Assembly: GCF_947501415.1 (NCBI RefSeq) | Contig: NZ_CANMVL010000010.1 | Coordinates: 62,001 to 126,000 of the forward strand | Direction of reading: 5' to 3' | Source of the DNA: an uncultured Halomonas sp. | GTDB lineage: Bacteria > Pseudomonadota > Gammaproteobacteria > Pseudomonadales > Halomonadaceae | Length of the DNA stretch: 64,000 nucleotides | Part shown: positions 27,947-38,828 of the stretch, piece by piece | Position numbering within the stretch: position 1 is the stretch's first letter | How the letters are laid out: the number at the start of each line of letters is the position of its first letter | Program-made: the position numbers and the translations under genes | The notes under the pieces: model-generated | Seen by the model: only the letters and a program-made list of their open reading frames with translations | What the model was told of the DNA's origin: nothing | Database searches by the model: none

Positions 27947-29035
27947 ATGCTCGTCGTGCGTCCTATCGCCGCGGCCGACCTGCCCGCCCTGGAGCGGCTG
28001 GCGGGGGGCGCCGTGCCGCGGCTTACCAACCTCCCGGTCCATCGCGACCGTCTCGAGGAGCGTATCGCGCGCTCGCGTCAGGCTTTTGCCAAGTCGGTGG
28101 AGTGCCCCGGTGACGAGCACTACACCTTCGTGCTCGAGGACCTGGTTCGTGGCGAGGTGGTGGGTACCGCCACCGTGCGGGCCCAGGCCGGCGCCCAGGA
28201 TGCCTACTACACCTATCGCCAGGAGACGCTGATCCACGCCTCCCAGCAGCTCAATGTGCGTCGTGAGGTGCAGACCCTGGCGCTATCCCATGAGGTCTCG
28301 GAGTCGAGCCTGCTGTGTGCCTACTCGCTGGCGCCGCGCTACCGCGGTACCAGCGCCGAGAGCCTGTTGCGCCGAGCACGCCTGATGCTGATCGCTCAGT
28401 ATCCCGAGCGCTTCGCCACACTGCTGGCCATGGCCTTCCCGGGCTACCTGGACGCGGATGGAGAGTCGCCCTTCTGGAACAGCGTGGGGCGCCACTTCTT
28501 CGTGCGGGACTATGAGGAGATCAATACCCTGGCCGGGGTTCGCTCGAAGAGTTTTATCGCCGAGGTGATGCCGCAGTTTCCGCTTTATCTGTCGCTGCTC
28601 ACGCCCCAGGCGCGGGCCGCCATCGGCCGCGAGCATCCCGACCACGAGGTGGCCCTGGCGGAGATGCTGGGCGAGGGATTCCAGCGCTCCCGGCATGTCG
28701 ATATCTTCGACGCCGGTCCGGTGATCAAGGCCGAGCGGGAGCGCCTGCAGAGCTTTCGGCGTGCCGCCTGGCATCCGGTGCGAATCCGTCCCGCCCACAC
28801 CCTGCCAGACGCCGAGCCGGCCATGGTCGCCAACCAGCGTCTGGCCGACTTCCGCTGTGTGGTCGCGCGCTATGCGCTATCCCCCACCGGCCAACTGATG
28901 CTCTCGCCGGAGCATGCCGAGGTGCTGGGCGTGGAGGAGGGACGCGCGGTGCTGGCCGCACCGCTGAGCCTGCCCGGCGGCGAGGATCCGGCTACCGAGG
29001 CTCATGACCCGGGCTATGACGAGGGGGAGCTTTAA
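27947..29035 (+). CDS. aruF: Arginine N-succinyltransferase, alpha subunit
   Basis: A 362-aa member of the AstA family. It transfers succinyl from succinyl-CoA to the alpha-amino group of arginine, the first step of the AST route. MLVVRPIAAADLPALERLAG and TNLPVHRDRLEERIARS open the protein, and YTFVLEDLVRGEVVGTA, APRYRGTSAESLLRRARL and GEGFQRSRHVDIFDAGPVI follow. In Pseudomonas AruF and AruG form a heteromer; the paralogue here starts on the last base of the stop codon. ATG 27947 has GAGAGGAG upstream. Confidence 0.93.
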   Translation: MLVVRPIAAADLPALERLAGGAVPRLTNLPVHRDRLEERIARSRQAFAKSVECPGDEHYTFVLEDLVRGEVVGTATVRAQAGAQDAYYTYRQETLIHASQQLNVRREVQTLALSHEVSESSLLCAYSLAPRYRGTSAESLLRRARLMLIAQYPERFATLLAMAFPGYLDADGESPFWNSVGRHFFVRDYEEINTLAGVRSKSFIAEVMPQFPLYLSLLTPQARAAIGREHPDHEVALAEMLGEGFQRSRHVDIFDAGPVIKAERERLQSFRRAAWHPVRIRPAHTLPDAEPAMVANQRLADFRCVVARYALSPTGQLMLSPEHAEVLGVEEGRAVLAAPLSLPGGEDPATEAHDPGYDEGEL

Positions 29036-30084
29036 TGCGTATTCGACCCATTGCCGAGGGTGATCTGGAGGAGCTCCAGGCGCTGGCCAGGGAGACCGGC
29101 GTCGGCTTCACGTCGCTGCCCGACAACCGCGACTTTCTGGCCGCCAAGATTGCCGCCACCACTGACACCTTCCTGGAGCGTACGCCCCCCGGACGTCGCA
29201 ACTACTTCTTCGTGCTCGAGGATGAGGTCAGCGGTCAACTCGCCGGCTGCTGTGCCATCGAGGGCGAGGTGGGGCGCGAGACGCCCTTCTATCACTATCG
29301 TCTGGGCACCCTGGCCCACTCATCGGTGCAGCTCGACCTGCATCGCACCATCGACACCCTGTTCCTGTGTTCGGATCACACCGGCGACGCCGAGGTGGCC
29401 TCGCTGTTCCTGCGTCCCGCCTATCGCGGCGGCGACCGTCGCGCCGAGCGCAATGGCGCCCTGCTCTCCATGGTGCGCTGGCTGTTCATGGCGGAGTTCC
29501 GCGACCGCTTTCCCGACAAGGTGCTCGCGGAGATGCGCGGCGTCTTCGACGAGCAGGGCAAGAGCCCATTCTGGCACTGTCTGGGCAGCCACTTCTTCCC
29601 CATGGATTTCGATGAGGCCGACCGCCTGACCGGGCTGGGCCAGAAGAGCTTTATCGGTGAGCTGATGCCCAAGTACCCGATCTACACTCCCTTCCTCTCC
29701 GACGAGGCGCGGGACTGCATCGGCAAGGTTCACGAGCAGACCCGACCGGCCCTGGCCATGCTCAAGAAGGAGGGGCTGCGCTGGGAAGGTTATATCGACA
29801 TCTTCGACGGGGGGCCTACCGTTGAGGCCTATCTCGATGACGTGCGCGGAGTGCGCCTGTCACGACGCTGTGTGGCGGAGATCGACCCTGGCCTGAGCGA
29901 GGCGGGTGAGCGTCCGCGCTGGCTGGCCGCGACGACCGAGATGGCCCACTTCCGTGCCGCCTGGGTGGGGCGCGGCCCCGATGCAGATGGCACCCTGCAC
30001 CTTACCGCCGCCGAGGCGGCCCGCCTCGAGGTGGAGACGGGCGCGACTCTGCGAATCCTGGATACCGAGGAGGATGCATCATGA
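29035..30084 (+). CDS. aruG: Arginine N-succinyltransferase, beta subunit
   Basis: A 349-aa AstA paralogue of aru[94 protein letters not shown]. The ATG shares its first base with the last base of the aruF TAA stop, and the end overlaps astD (ATGA). Two AstA-type subunits are the Pseudomonas arrangement; enterobacteria have one. Confidence 0.93.
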   Translation: MRIRPIAEGDLEELQALARETGVGFTSLPDNRDFLAAKIAATTDTFLERTPPGRRNYFFVLEDEVSGQLAGCCAIEGEVGRETPFYHYRLGTLAHSSVQLDLHRTIDTLFLCSDHTGDAEVASLFLRPAYRGGDRRAERNGALLSMVRWLFMAEFRDRFPDKVLAEMRGVFDEQGKSPFWHCLGSHFFPMDFDEADRLTGLGQKSFIGELMPKYPIYTPFLSDEARDCIGKVHEQTRPALAMLKKEGLRWEGYIDIFDGGPTVEAYLDDVRGVRLSRRCVAEIDPGLSEAGERPRWLAATTEMAHFRAAWVGRGPDADGTLHLTAAEAARLEVETGATLRILDTEEDAS

Positions 30085-31550
30085 AGCCGACCCAGTCGCT
30101 GCTGATCGGTGAACGCTGGCGCGAAGGCGCCGCTGCGCCCTTTACCAAGCTTGACGGGGTAACGGGAGAACGATTGTGGCAGGGAGGAGGTGCTAGCGCA
30201 GAGGACGTTGCCGCCGCGGTGGAGGCGGCACGCGAGGCCTTCCCGGCCTGGGCCAGGACCCCCTTCGCCGAGCGTCAGGCGCTGGTGGAGCGTTTCCGGG
30301 AGGTGCTGGAGAGCCACCGCGAGGATCTCGCGGCGGCCATCGCCCACGAGACCGGCAAGCCGCTGTGGGAGGCGCGCACCGAGGTGGGTGCCATGATCGG
30401 CAAGGTGGCGATCTCGCTGCGTGCCTGTCAGGAGCGTACCGGTCAGCGCGAGCGTGACCTGGGAGAGGCGCGTGCCGTGCTGCGTCATCGGCCCCATGGG
30501 GTGATGGCGGTGTTCGGCCCCTATAACTTCCCGGGGCATCTGCCCAACGGCCATATGGTGCCGGCGCTGCTGGCCGGCAACAGTGTCGTGTTCAAGCCCA
30601 GCGAGCAGTCGCCGCTTACCGCCGACCTGACCCTGCAGTGCTGGCAGGAGGCGGGCCTGCCGGCCGGGGTGATCAACCTGGTGCAGGGCGGAGCGGAGAC
30701 CGGCCAGGCACTGGCCGCACATCCCGGTATCGATGGCCTGCTGTTCACCGGCAGCGCCAAGGTGGGGGGGATCCTGCACCGTCAGTTCGCCGGCCAGCTG
30801 GACAAGATTCTGGCGCTGGAACTGGGCGGCAACAATCCGCTGGTGATCCGGGACGTGCCCGACCAGGATGCCGCGGTCCTGACCATTCTGCAGTCGGCCT
30901 TTCTCTCCGGCGGCCAGCGTTGCACCTGCGCGCGTCGCCTGATCGTACCCGAGGGGGAGGTGGGCGACCGCCTTGTCGAGGCCCTGGTGGATGCCATCTC
31001 ACGGTTGCGGGTCGCCGCCCCCTTCAGCGAACCGGCCCCCTTCTACGGCGGCCTGGTCAGCGTGGCCGCCGCCGACGGCCTGCTGGCGGCCCAGGCGGCC
31101 CTGGAGGCGCAGGGTGGCACGGTGCTGGCGCGCATGGAGCGACTCGAGGAGGGCACCAGCCTGCTCAGTCCGGCGCTGATCGATGTGACCGGCCTGGAAG
31201 TGCCCGACGAGGAGCACTTCGGCCCGCTGCTGCGGGTGCACCGTTACCGTCACTGGGACGAGGCGCTTGAGTTGGCCAATGCCACTCGCTACGGGCTCTC
31301 CGCCGGACTGATCGGTGGAACGCCCGCCGACTGGGACGACTTCCTGCTGCGAATTCGGGCGGGCATCGTCAACTGGAACCGCCAGACCACCGGCGCCTCC
31401 GGCGATGCTCCCTTCGGCGGGGTGGGGGATAGCGGCAACCATCGGCCGAGTGCCTACTACGCGGCGGACTACTGTGCCTATCCGGTGGCCTCCATGGAGA
31501 GCGAAGACCTGCACCTGCCAGACCAGCTGCCCCCGGGAGTGAGCCTGTGA
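30081..31550 (+). CDS. astD: Succinylglutamate-semialdehyde dehydrogenase
   Basis: A 489-aa NAD-dependent aldehyde dehydrogenase making N-succinylglutamate. The catalytic Glu lies in [12 protein letters not shown] and the catalytic Cys in [27 protein letters not shown] and [11 protein letters not shown] are the cofactor region. Start and stop overlap aruG and astB by 4 bp each. Confidence 0.96.
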   Translation: MKPTQSLLIGERWREGAAAPFTKLDGVTGERLWQGGGASAEDVAAAVEAAREAFPAWARTPFAERQALVERFREVLESHREDLAAAIAHETGKPLWEARTEVGAMIGKVAISLRACQERTGQRERDLGEARAVLRHRPHGVMAVFGPYNFPGHLPNGHMVPALLAGNSVVFKPSEQSPLTADLTLQCWQEAGLPAGVINLVQGGAETGQALAAHPGIDGLLFTGSAKVGGILHRQFAGQLDKILALELGGNNPLVIRDVPDQDAAVLTILQSAFLSGGQRCTCARRLIVPEGEVGDRLVEALVDAISRLRVAAPFSEPAPFYGGLVSVAAADGLLAAQAALEAQGGTVLARMERLEEGTSLLSPALIDVTGLEVPDEEHFGPLLRVHRYRHWDEALELANATRYGLSAGLIGGTPADWDDFLLRIRAGIVNWNRQTTGASGDAPFGGVGDSGNHRPSAYYAADYCAYPVASMESEDLHLPDQLPPGVSL

Positions 31551-32935
31551 ACGAGAACCTGAAACCAGAGCAGGGTCTCACGGATTACCGTGAGGTCAAT
31601 TTCGACGGCCTGGTGGGGCCCACCCACAACTATGCCGGCCTGGCGCTGGGCAATGTGGCATCGATGCGCCATGGGGGCCTGGAGGCCAACCCCAGGGAGG
31701 GGGCCCTGCAGGGGCTGGCCAAGATGAAGGCGTTGATGGATGCCGGCTACCCCCAGGGAGTGCTGCCGCCCCAGCAGCGCCCGGACCTGGGCGCGTTGCG
31801 AACGCTGGGCTTTACCGGCAGTGATGAGCAGGTGCTGGCACGGGCCGCCGGCGAGGCGCCGCAGCTACTGCGCGCGGTATGTTCCGCCGCGAGCATGTGG
31901 ACCGCCAACGCCGCCACCGTGACGCCCAGCCGGGATGCCCCCGATGGCCGCGTGCACTTTACCCCGGCCAACCTGCAGTCGAGTTTCCACCGCTATCTCG
32001 AGCCGGCCACCACCGGACGCGTGCTGGCGGCGATCTTCCGCGACCCGGCGCGCTTCGCCCACCATCCGGTGCTGCCCGCCACCCCGGCCTTCTCCGACGA
32101 GGGGGCGGCCAACCATACCCGCCTGGCCGGCGAGCATGGCGAGGCGGGGGTGCATCTCTACGTCTATGGCCGCACCGCCTTCGGCTGGGGCCATCAGGAG
32201 AACCCGGCGCCCCGGCGCTTTCCGGCGCGTCAGACCCTGGAGGCGAGTCAGGCGGTGGCGCGCCAGCATGGCCTCTCCGCGGCGCAGACGGTATTCGCCC
32301 AGCAGCACCCCGGGGCCATCGACGCCGGGGTCTTCCACAACGATGTGATCGCGGTGGGCAACGGCCCGGTGTTGCTCTACCACGAGATGGCCTTCCTGGA
32401 CGAGGAGGGCACCCTGGAGGCGCTGCGCGAGCGCATGGACACGCCGCTGATTCCCCTGCGAATCCCCCGAGAGGCGGTGAGTCTCGAGGATGCGGTGGGG
32501 TCGTATCTCTTCAACTCCCAGCTGCTGTCCAATGCGGATGGCTCCATGACCCTGGTGGTACCCGGCGAGTGTCGAGAGAACGAGAGTGTCTGGCGTACCC
32601 TGCAGGACCATCTGCTGGCGGGGGCCAACCCCATCGGCGAGGTTGTGGTCAAGGACGTCAAGCAGAGCATGCGTAATGGTGGTGGCCCCGCCTGTCTGCG
32701 CCTGCGAGTGGTGCTGGCGGCCGAGGAGCGTGCCGCGCTCTCCGGTCGTGTGCTGCTCGATGACGGGCTGCATGCCGATCTGGTGGGCTGGGTGAAGCGT
32801 CACTACCGCGACCGCCTCACTCCCGAGGATCTCGCCGATCCGGCCCTGGCCAGGGAGACACTGACCGCACTCGACGAACTCAGCCAGCTGCTGGGTATCG
32901 GCAGCGTCTACCCCTTCCAGCTGGAGGGGGTGTGA
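31547..32935 (+). CDS. astB: N-succinylarginine dihydrolase
   Basis: A 462-aa enzyme of the pentein fold hydrolysing N2-succinylarginine to N2-succinylornithine, 2 NH3 and CO2. [20 protein letters not shown] opens the fold; [12 protein letters not shown], the [18 protein letters not shown] region with catalytic His, and the near-terminal Cys in [14 protein letters not shown] are visible. The start is a GTG overlapping astD (GTGA), adding about 15 residues before the usual AstB start. The stop overlaps the zapE start (GTGTGA). Confidence 0.95.
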   Translation: MNENLKPEQGLTDYREVNFDGLVGPTHNYAGLALGNVASMRHGGLEANPREGALQGLAKMKALMDAGYPQGVLPPQQRPDLGALRTLGFTGSDEQVLARAAGEAPQLLRAVCSAASMWTANAATVTPSRDAPDGRVHFTPANLQSSFHRYLEPATTGRVLAAIFRDPARFAHHPVLPATPAFSDEGAANHTRLAGEHGEAGVHLYVYGRTAFGWGHQENPAPRRFPARQTLEASQAVARQHGLSAAQTVFAQQHPGAIDAGVFHNDVIAVGNGPVLLYHEMAFLDEEGTLEALRERMDTPLIPLRIPREAVSLEDAVGSYLFNSQLLSNADGSMTLVVPGECRENESVWRTLQDHLLAGANPIGEVVVKDVKQSMRNGGGPACLRLRVVLAAEERAALSGRVLLDDGLHADLVGWVKRHYRDRLTPEDLADPALARETLTALDELSQLLGIGSVYPFQLEGV

Positions 32936-34131
32936 CGGAGTCGAGTCGTAATGAGGCGTTGGCTGATGAGACGCTGAGTGGTGAGATGTCCCGCCAGCCG
33001 CCCGTGACGAGCACGCCGTTGAGCGCCTATCGACATGCCCTGGCCCACCAGGGGTTCGTCAAGGACAGACCCCAGCGGGTCGCCGCCGAGGCCCTCGAGG
33101 CCTGTTTCGATGACGTGCATGCCGTGGCGCCACAAGCCCGGGTGGCGGGCGTCTACCTGTGGGGGCCAGTGGGGCGTGGCAAGACCTGGTTGATGGACGC
33201 CTTCCATCAGGGCCTGGGCGTGGCCGCGCGACGTCAGCACTTCCATCACTTCATGCGCTGGGTGCATCGTCGACAGTTCCAGCTCGGCGGCACCCCGGAC
33301 CCTCTGGTTGCCCTTGCCCGGGAGCTGGCGGCCGAGGTCCGCGTGCTCTGTCTCGACGAGCTGTTCGTCAACGATATCGCCGACGCCATGCTGCTTGGCG
33401 GCCTCCTGACGGCACTCTTCGAGCAGGGTGTCGTGCTGGTCTGCACCTCCAATCAGGCGCCTCATCAGCTGTATGCCGACGGCTTCAATCGCGAGCGCTT
33501 CCTGCCCGCCATTGCCGCCATCGAGCGCCATATGCGTACCGTCGACCTCGGCGAGGGGCAGGATCATCGTTTGCATCCCGGGCGCCGCCATCAGCGCTAC
33601 TGGGTCGTCGAGAGCGGAAGCCCCAGGGCGCTGCCCACTCTCTTCAACGAGCTGACTGCCGGCGAGCAGACGACCCAGGTCCCTATCGAACTGGGACATC
33701 GCACCATCGCGGTGCGTGGGCGCAGCGACTCGGTCGTCTGGTGCGGCTATACGGAGCTCTGCGAGCAACCCCTGGCGGCGCTGGACTTCATCGAACTGGT
33801 CGACCGCTTCGCGCATATCCTGCTCGATGACGTGCCCTGCCTGAGTGATGCGCCTCCGACAAGAGGCATCGCCAGGGGAACCGAGGATGGGGTCAGCCGT
33901 GTCGAGGCGGGAGATCGTGAGCTGCCACCGCTGACGCGTCGCGATGATGGTGTGCGACGTTTCATCGCCCTGGTCGACGAGTGCTATGACAGGCGCACGC
34001 CGCTCTATCTGGAGGCGGAAGTCGCCATGGAGGCGCTCTATCCCCAGGGACACCTGGCCTTTCCCTTTCGACGCACCCTGAGCCGGTTGCGGGAGATGCA
34101 GCTGGCTCGGTTCGACACGACAAGGCGCTGA
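32932..34131 (+). CDS. zapE: ZapE/AFG1-like ATPase
   Basis: A 399-aa P-loop ATPase. Walker A is [18 protein letters not shown] (about residues 77-94); [12 protein letters not shown] and the Walker B-like [20 protein letters not shown] follow, as in E. coli ZapE, a division-ring-associated ATPase. Compared with that family the C-terminal part has an insertion ([17 protein letters not shown], about 305-320). It starts at a GTG inside the astB stop, so it is translated as the last gene of the ast operon, where astE would be expected. Confidence 0.88.
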   Translation: MTESSRNEALADETLSGEMSRQPPVTSTPLSAYRHALAHQGFVKDRPQRVAAEALEACFDDVHAVAPQARVAGVYLWGPVGRGKTWLMDAFHQGLGVAARRQHFHHFMRWVHRRQFQLGGTPDPLVALARELAAEVRVLCLDELFVNDIADAMLLGGLLTALFEQGVVLVCTSNQAPHQLYADGFNRERFLPAIAAIERHMRTVDLGEGQDHRLHPGRRHQRYWVVESGSPRALPTLFNELTAGEQTTQVPIELGHRTIAVRGRSDSVVWCGYTELCEQPLAALDFIELVDRFAHILLDDVPCLSDAPPTRGIARGTEDGVSRVEAGDRELPPLTRRDDGVRRFIALVDECYDRRTPLYLEAEVAMEALYPQGHLAFPFRRTLSRLREMQLARFDTTRR

Positions 34132-34204
34132 CTCCCTCAGCCCAGTGGGAAATGGTCTATGCTGTGCGGCCATTCAAGATGCAGCGAGAGGAGGAGAGCG
34201 GACA

Positions 34205-34957
34205 TTGAACGGGTTGATCTACTGGCTGGACCTGGCGGGGGTCATCGTTTTTGCGTTGTCGGGGGTGGTACTCGCCTGCCGCAAGCGCATGGACCCTTTC
34301 GGCATGCTGGTGCTGGCTGCGGTGACCGGCATCGGTGGTGGCACGATGCGTGATCTCGTGCTCGGCGCACAACCGGTGTTCTGGGTTACCGACCCCACCT
34401 ACCTGTGGGTCATCCTGATCACGGTGGGCCTCTCGATCATTGGGTTTCACTACATCCACCGCCTCTCACGAGGCTTCCTGCCGGTGGCCGATGCCTTCGG
34501 GCTGGCACTGTTCGTGGTGATCGGCGCCCACAAGGCGCTCCAGATGGGTACGACTGGCCTGGTCGCCGTGTTGATGGGCATGATGACCGGGGTGGCCGGC
34601 GGCATGATCCGCGATGTTCTGGCGCGCCGTGTGCCGATGGTGCTGCGTGAGGAGATCTATGCCACTGCGGCGATCGCCGGTGGCATCGCCTATGTCGGCC
34701 TGGATGCTCTTGGTGCTCCTGGCTTTCTGGCGATCTGCCTGTCGCTGTTGACGACCCTCGGCATCCGCCTGGCCGCCATTCACTGGCGGCTGGCGTTGCC
34801 GACCTTTGCCTGGGTGGTTATCCCGCGAGCCCCCGAGCCCTCTCTACCAGTCGCCGAAGGCGAGCCGCCGGCACCGCCTGCCGAGCCGCCGCGGCCCAAG
34901 GTGAGGGTGCGCATGATTCGTCCCGAGCAATCAAGGCGTCGGAAGAAGCGTTCATGA
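34205..34957 (+). CDS. TRIC-family cation channel (YadS/UPF0126)
   Basis: A 250-aa inner-membrane protein with seven helices and two internal repeats, each carrying a glycine-rich GGxxRD motif (GIGGGTMRDLVLG and GVAGGMIRDVLAR), the mark of bacterial TRIC-type channels. The start is read as TTG with a strong GAGGAGGAG 9 bp upstream; the ATG at 34145 would add 20 unlikely residues. The C-terminal 50 residues are Pro- and Arg-rich (PPAPPAEPPRPK, RRRKKRS), not part of the channel core. Confidence 0.85.
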   Translation: MNGLIYWLDLAGVIVFALSGVVLACRKRMDPFGMLVLAAVTGIGGGTMRDLVLGAQPVFWVTDPTYLWVILITVGLSIIGFHYIHRLSRGFLPVADAFGLALFVVIGAHKALQMGTTGLVAVLMGMMTGVAGGMIRDVLARRVPMVLREEIYATAAIAGGIAYVGLDALGAPGFLAICLSLLTTLGIRLAAIHWRLALPTFAWVVIPRAPEPSLPVAEGEPPAPPAEPPRPKVRVRMIRPEQSRRRKKRS

Positions 34958-35088
34958 GACGGTGGGCATTCGGTTGGCGAGACAGCCTGATCCACTCGGC
35001 GTGAACCGGTCTTGTAACCGACGGGCTCGCTAACTATCCGGCGCCAGGTTGGCCGGAGTCGAGGCGGTCGGCACGGCTCCCCCGGAGG

Positions 35089-35865
35089 TCAGGGGCATGA
35101 GGTGGCCTTGTCTCGTGGTGCTTCCACCTGTGCCAGCTGTTGCGCGAACTGCGCCTGTATATAGCGATAAAGAGGGATCAGCCGCCTGTTCATGCCTGTC
35201 TCGGCCTGCTCTCGGCTAATGCAGTAGGCGCTTCTCTTGCCGTGGAGGTTGATCTCGCTGCCTACCTGACTGAAGTAAAACCCCGACATGGAAAGCAGGC
35301 GGTGCAGCCTTGGCTCCATCATGGCGTAGGCCAGGTGGGTGCCGGTCAATCGGCCAATGGCACATCCCGACAGGAAGAGAGCATTTGCCAGTAACGAGAA
35401 GGTTCGTCTGTCCATCAGACGAGGCTGACCAGAAGAGAACGCAGGCTCGGTGGCCTGTTTTCCCCTTGGGGTAGGCCTGAAATGAGGGGATATGGCCAGT
35501 CGCGAAATTTCATAGAAGCTCCCTCTGGCAGCCCTGTCAGGGTGAAGAGGGGAGTCATACAGACTTTCCGCCGCATAGGATTGCATGGGCAGCCTGTCGA
35601 GGGGGGCGGCGGCGTCGGGCTGGGGAGTCACGAGTCGGGTACAGGCGGCGGTCAGGCCTGTGGGACGATGATGAATCAGGCAGTGCAGTGCCCCTTTGTC
35701 GAAGATGTCATACTCTAGGCGGCGTACGGGATCCGTAGGATGGATGCCCTTGATCTCCTCGCAATACACGTCGTGACGCAGACGGAAAGCCAGTTCCCTT
35801 TCGGCTTCACTGCTGGCGACATGGAAGCTGAACTCCTCCATGAAGCGTGTCAGCAGTGGATTCAT
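35089..35865 (-). CDS. LuxI-like / exosortase-associated acyltransferase
   Basis: A 258-aa GNAT-fold protein of the PEP-CTERM/exosortase-associated acyltransferase type (TIGR03694-like). It carries marks shared with acyl-homoserine-lactone synthases: FRLRHDVYCEE, EYDIFDKGALHCLIH, AACTRLV and YEISRLAISPHFR. The exosortase partners are not in this window. Start ATG 35865 has AAGGG upstream; ATG 35904 would add 13 residues. It lies 48 bp after the GGDEF-EAL gene on the same strand and is the last gene of a four-gene operon. The product could be an acyl signal or an acylated surface molecule; this is inference. Confidence 0.7.
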   Translation of the reverse strand: MNPLLTRFMEEFSFHVASSEAERELAFRLRHDVYCEEIKGIHPTDPVRRLEYDIFDKGALHCLIHHRPTGLTAACTRLVTPQPDAAAPLDRLPMQSYAAESLYDSPLHPDRAARGSFYEISRLAISPHFRPTPRGKQATEPAFSSGQPRLMDRRTFSLLANALFLSGCAIGRLTGTHLAYAMMEPRLHRLLSMSGFYFSQVGSEINLHGKRSAYCISREQAETGMNRRLIPLYRYIQAQFAQQLAQVEAPRDKATSCP

Positions 35866-35913
35866 GTCCCTTGAGACTTCGTGGTCACACGCCGGGCTCT
35901 TCATTCAGGCTGC

Positions 35914-38796
35914 TTACTGTTGATGGGGAGTGTTCGAGCGAGGGTGAGTATCTGAGGCAATGTCGGTGTTCTCGTTGAGTGCAAAGACGGTGCAGGCTTT
36001 CATCGGGCTGCCGAGATAGTAGCCCTGACCATAGGAAATCCCATAGGAGCCCAGGATGGGAAGAAGGGCCTCCTGCTCGACGAATTCCGCCACCACCTGC
36101 TTGTCGAAGCCGTTGGCGATATCCGCGATGGCCTTGACGATAACACGACTCTCGTTGTCGTCCAGCAGTTGACGAATAAAGCTTCCGTCAATCTTGATAT
36201 AGTCAACCGGCAGCTGGCTCAGGTAGTGGAAGTTGCTGAAGCCCACGCCAAAGTCATCCAGCGCGGTACGGCAACCCAGTTCGCGCAGCGACTGCAATAC
36301 ACCGCGAGCGGTGGCGAAGTCGGTGACCGCGGCCGTTTCGGTAACCTCGAGGATCAGCTGCTCCGGGGCAACACCACTGGTGATGATCTCCTCGGCAAGG
36401 TATTGCTTCAGACCTTCGTCGTGAAGCGAGGGGCCGGACAGGTTGATGGCCAGGCTGACCTCCTTGTCATCCAGCCGGGCCAGCACGTCAAGGGCCTGGT
36501 GGATGACCCATCGATCGATCTGAAGAATCTGACCGCTGTGCTCGGCCACCGAGATGAAGGCGCCGGGGGAGATCAGTTTGCCATTGTCATCCTGCATCCT
36601 GATCAACACCTCGTAGTGGCGGATGTCGCGATCCCGCAGGCGCACGATAGGCTGGACCATCAGTGTAAAGGCGTTCTCTTCCAGGGCGCGGTGGATGCGC
36701 TCCTCCCAGTAGACACGCTCCTTGAGTTCACCGCGGGCATCCTCGAGCGTCGATAGCAGATGCCAGCGCTGACTGCTCGACTCCTTGGCCTTGTACATCG
36801 CCATGTCGGCACTGGCCAGCAGGTCGGTCGCGTTGTCGCCATGCGTCGGGAAGAGGGCAATACCCGTGCTTGCCGCGATCCGGTGGCGTCGCTCGCCCAG
36901 CTCGAGCGTCACGGTGGCGAGGAGCTGATTGATCTGCTGAGCGATACGGGTCGCCAGGGTTCTGTCGGCACCACCCACCAACAGGGCAAACTCGTCGCCG
37001 CCGAGGCGTGCCAGGGTGCCTCGATGGCCCAGCTCCTCTTGCAGTACAGCGGCAACCTGGCGCAGAAGCTGGTCGCCGGCCTGGTGGCCGCTGAGCTCAT
37101 TGACATCCTTGAACTGGTCAAGGTCCAGAAGCAGCAGGGCACCCGGATGGCCCTGTCTTATCGCCTTGTCGAGGGCTTCCTTGAGGTAGCGGCGATTGTA
37201 GAGCCCGGTCAGAGGGTCGCGCTCGGCCAGCCAGGTCAGCCTGGCCTCGGCCATCTTGCGTTCGGTGATGTCGAGTCCGACGGAGATCTTGCCTGCTGGC
37301 TCCCCGGCAATGCCGGGCAAGGGGGCGTGATACCAGGCGATGGTATGTTGGTGTCCACTGCTGGTAAGCAGCAGGCGCTCTTCCTGGCCCTTGCCATCGA
37401 TACCGACAAGCGGTTGACTCCGGGCGCCGAAGACATCGTCGAAGAGGCGCTTGAGCAGCAGCTTGTCGCTTACTCCCATGACCGATAGTGCATAGTCGTT
37501 GACCAGGGTGATACGGTCGTCGGCATCCAGCGTGATGATAAAGACTCGAGCGGTATCGAGCAGACTGCCGATGAAGTCACGCTCCTTGGCGAGCTCCTCC
37601 ACACGTGCCGCCAGCTCGTCGCCGCGGATGCCGACCTCCTCTTCGAGATCCTCCAGCTGGTTGGCCAGATGCAGGGTCGCGCCTTCGAGAATGTCGATCT
37701 CGTCCGGGAATCGGCTGTCAGGGCGAGGGATGGACCTCCTGGCGCTGGCGAACTCTCCCTGGGCCAGGCTCGGTAGGATGCCCGAGATGCGGCGCAACCG
37801 TGCCATGGGGCTGAGCAGGATGGCCAGCAGCAGCAGTTCGGCGGCCAGCCAGCCGCCGAGGCCGATGGTCGCCAGGATGCGGGTGTCCTGGCGGATGGCT
37901 CCGACCTGTTCGGTGATGTCGTTGGTGAAGAGGATATAGCCGGCACCCTGCTGGTCGCCGTCTCCGCCCATCTGCACGGCACTCACCTCGATCTCGCGAC
38001 CTGAATGACGAAAGCGGTAGGGGCGGTCAGTAAGGCTCTCGAGGTCTGTCTCGCGGGAGGCTCGACGCAGAGCCGGCAGGCTCTCCTCCTGCCCGGTCAG
38101 GGCGATCAGCTGTCCCTGCCAGTCAGGCAGCCGGCGCGCTTCGGGGAGCTCGCCATCCTGCGCCCCTTCGACCAGCAGCAGACCGACATCGCCCTGAGTG
38201 ATCTGGTGGGCCTGACGCATGACGTCGGCCAGGGAGCGTGACAGGACCACCACCCCGACGCTTCTGCCTTCGACCAGCACCGGTACCGCCGCATACTGTC
38301 GGCAATCGCTGCTGCAGCGCAGGGAGGTCAGGGGCATGTCGGTATCGATGACCCGCTGGGCCCAGCGCTTTACCGGTCGTTCATGCGATGACTGAGCGGA
38401 GCCCCAGCTGGCCGTCTGTGCGCCCCTGGCGTCGAAGAGGAGAATCTCGTCGATCCCCGACTCCAGCTGGAGGGTCGGCCATTGGGGCTCCAGGGTCTCC
38501 GGTAGAGTCTCACCCCCGTGATCGGGGAGGGCATCGCCGAGCCCCTGAGTAGCGGCCACCAGTGAGGCGAGCTGGCGAACGCTCTCTTCGGAACGTCGAA
38601 GGGCCTGATCCATTTCACTGGCCTGACGAAGAGCGTTCTTCAGCCTGCTCTGCTCGAACTGTCGCGTCAGGTTGGCGTGGCCAATCCAGGAAAACGCCAG
38701 TACCAGGCCCAGTACCAGCAGACTACTCAAGGCGATGACTCGCCAGGTCAGGCTGAGGCGTTGACGGCGTGCTGGGGGTTGGTTCGCTGATCTCAT
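35914..38796 (-). CDS. Membrane PAS-GGDEF-EAL c-di-GMP receptor/enzyme
   Basis: A 960-aa inner-membrane protein. Domains in order: helix (about 15-38), periplasmic sensor (40-310), helix (about 318-340), HAMP-like linker and coiled coil (345-430), PAS (435-560), GGDEF (570-700) and EAL (710-950). The cyclase motif is intact (LGGDEF, 599-603) but there is no RxxD inhibitory site before it. The phosphodiesterase domain has ExLxR (EVLIR, 729), LAINLSG, LEVTET, DDFGVGFS, IKIDGSFI and an EFVE loop, so both activities look possible. It is encoded downstream of a periplasmic binding-like protein and a porin, which probably feed it a periplasmic signal. Confidence 0.9.
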   Translation of the reverse strand: MRSANQPPARRQRLSLTWRVIALSSLLVLGLVLAFSWIGHANLTRQFEQSRLKNALRQASEMDQALRRSEESVRQLASLVAATQGLGDALPDHGGETLPETLEPQWPTLQLESGIDEILLFDARGAQTASWGSAQSSHERPVKRWAQRVIDTDMPLTSLRCSSDCRQYAAVPVLVEGRSVGVVVLSRSLADVMRQAHQITQGDVGLLLVEGAQDGELPEARRLPDWQGQLIALTGQEESLPALRRASRETDLESLTDRPYRFRHSGREIEVSAVQMGGDGDQQGAGYILFTNDITEQVGAIRQDTRILATIGLGGWLAAELLLLAILLSPMARLRRISGILPSLAQGEFASARRSIPRPDSRFPDEIDILEGATLHLANQLEDLEEEVGIRGDELAARVEELAKERDFIGSLLDTARVFIITLDADDRITLVNDYALSVMGVSDKLLLKRLFDDVFGARSQPLVGIDGKGQEERLLLTSSGHQHTIAWYHAPLPGIAGEPAGKISVGLDITERKMAEARLTWLAERDPLTGLYNRRYLKEALDKAIRQGHPGALLLLDLDQFKDVNELSGHQAGDQLLRQVAAVLQEELGHRGTLARLGGDEFALLVGGADRTLATRIAQQINQLLATVTLELGERRHRIAASTGIALFPTHGDNATDLLASADMAMYKAKESSSQRWHLLSTLEDARGELKERVYWEERIHRALEENAFTLMVQPIVRLRDRDIRHYEVLIRMQDDNGKLISPGAFISVAEHSGQILQIDRWVIHQALDVLARLDDKEVSLAINLSGPSLHDEGLKQYLAEEIITSGVAPEQLILEVTETAAVTDFATARGVLQSLRELGCRTALDDFGVGFSNFHYLSQLPVDYIKIDGSFIRQLLDDNESRVIVKAIADIANGFDKQVVAEFVEQEALLPILGSYGISYGQGYYLGSPMKACTVFALNENTDIASDTHPRSNTPHQQ

Positions 38797-38828
38797 TCTG
38801 CCGAGGCGTCCTGATTGGGTTCAGGCGC

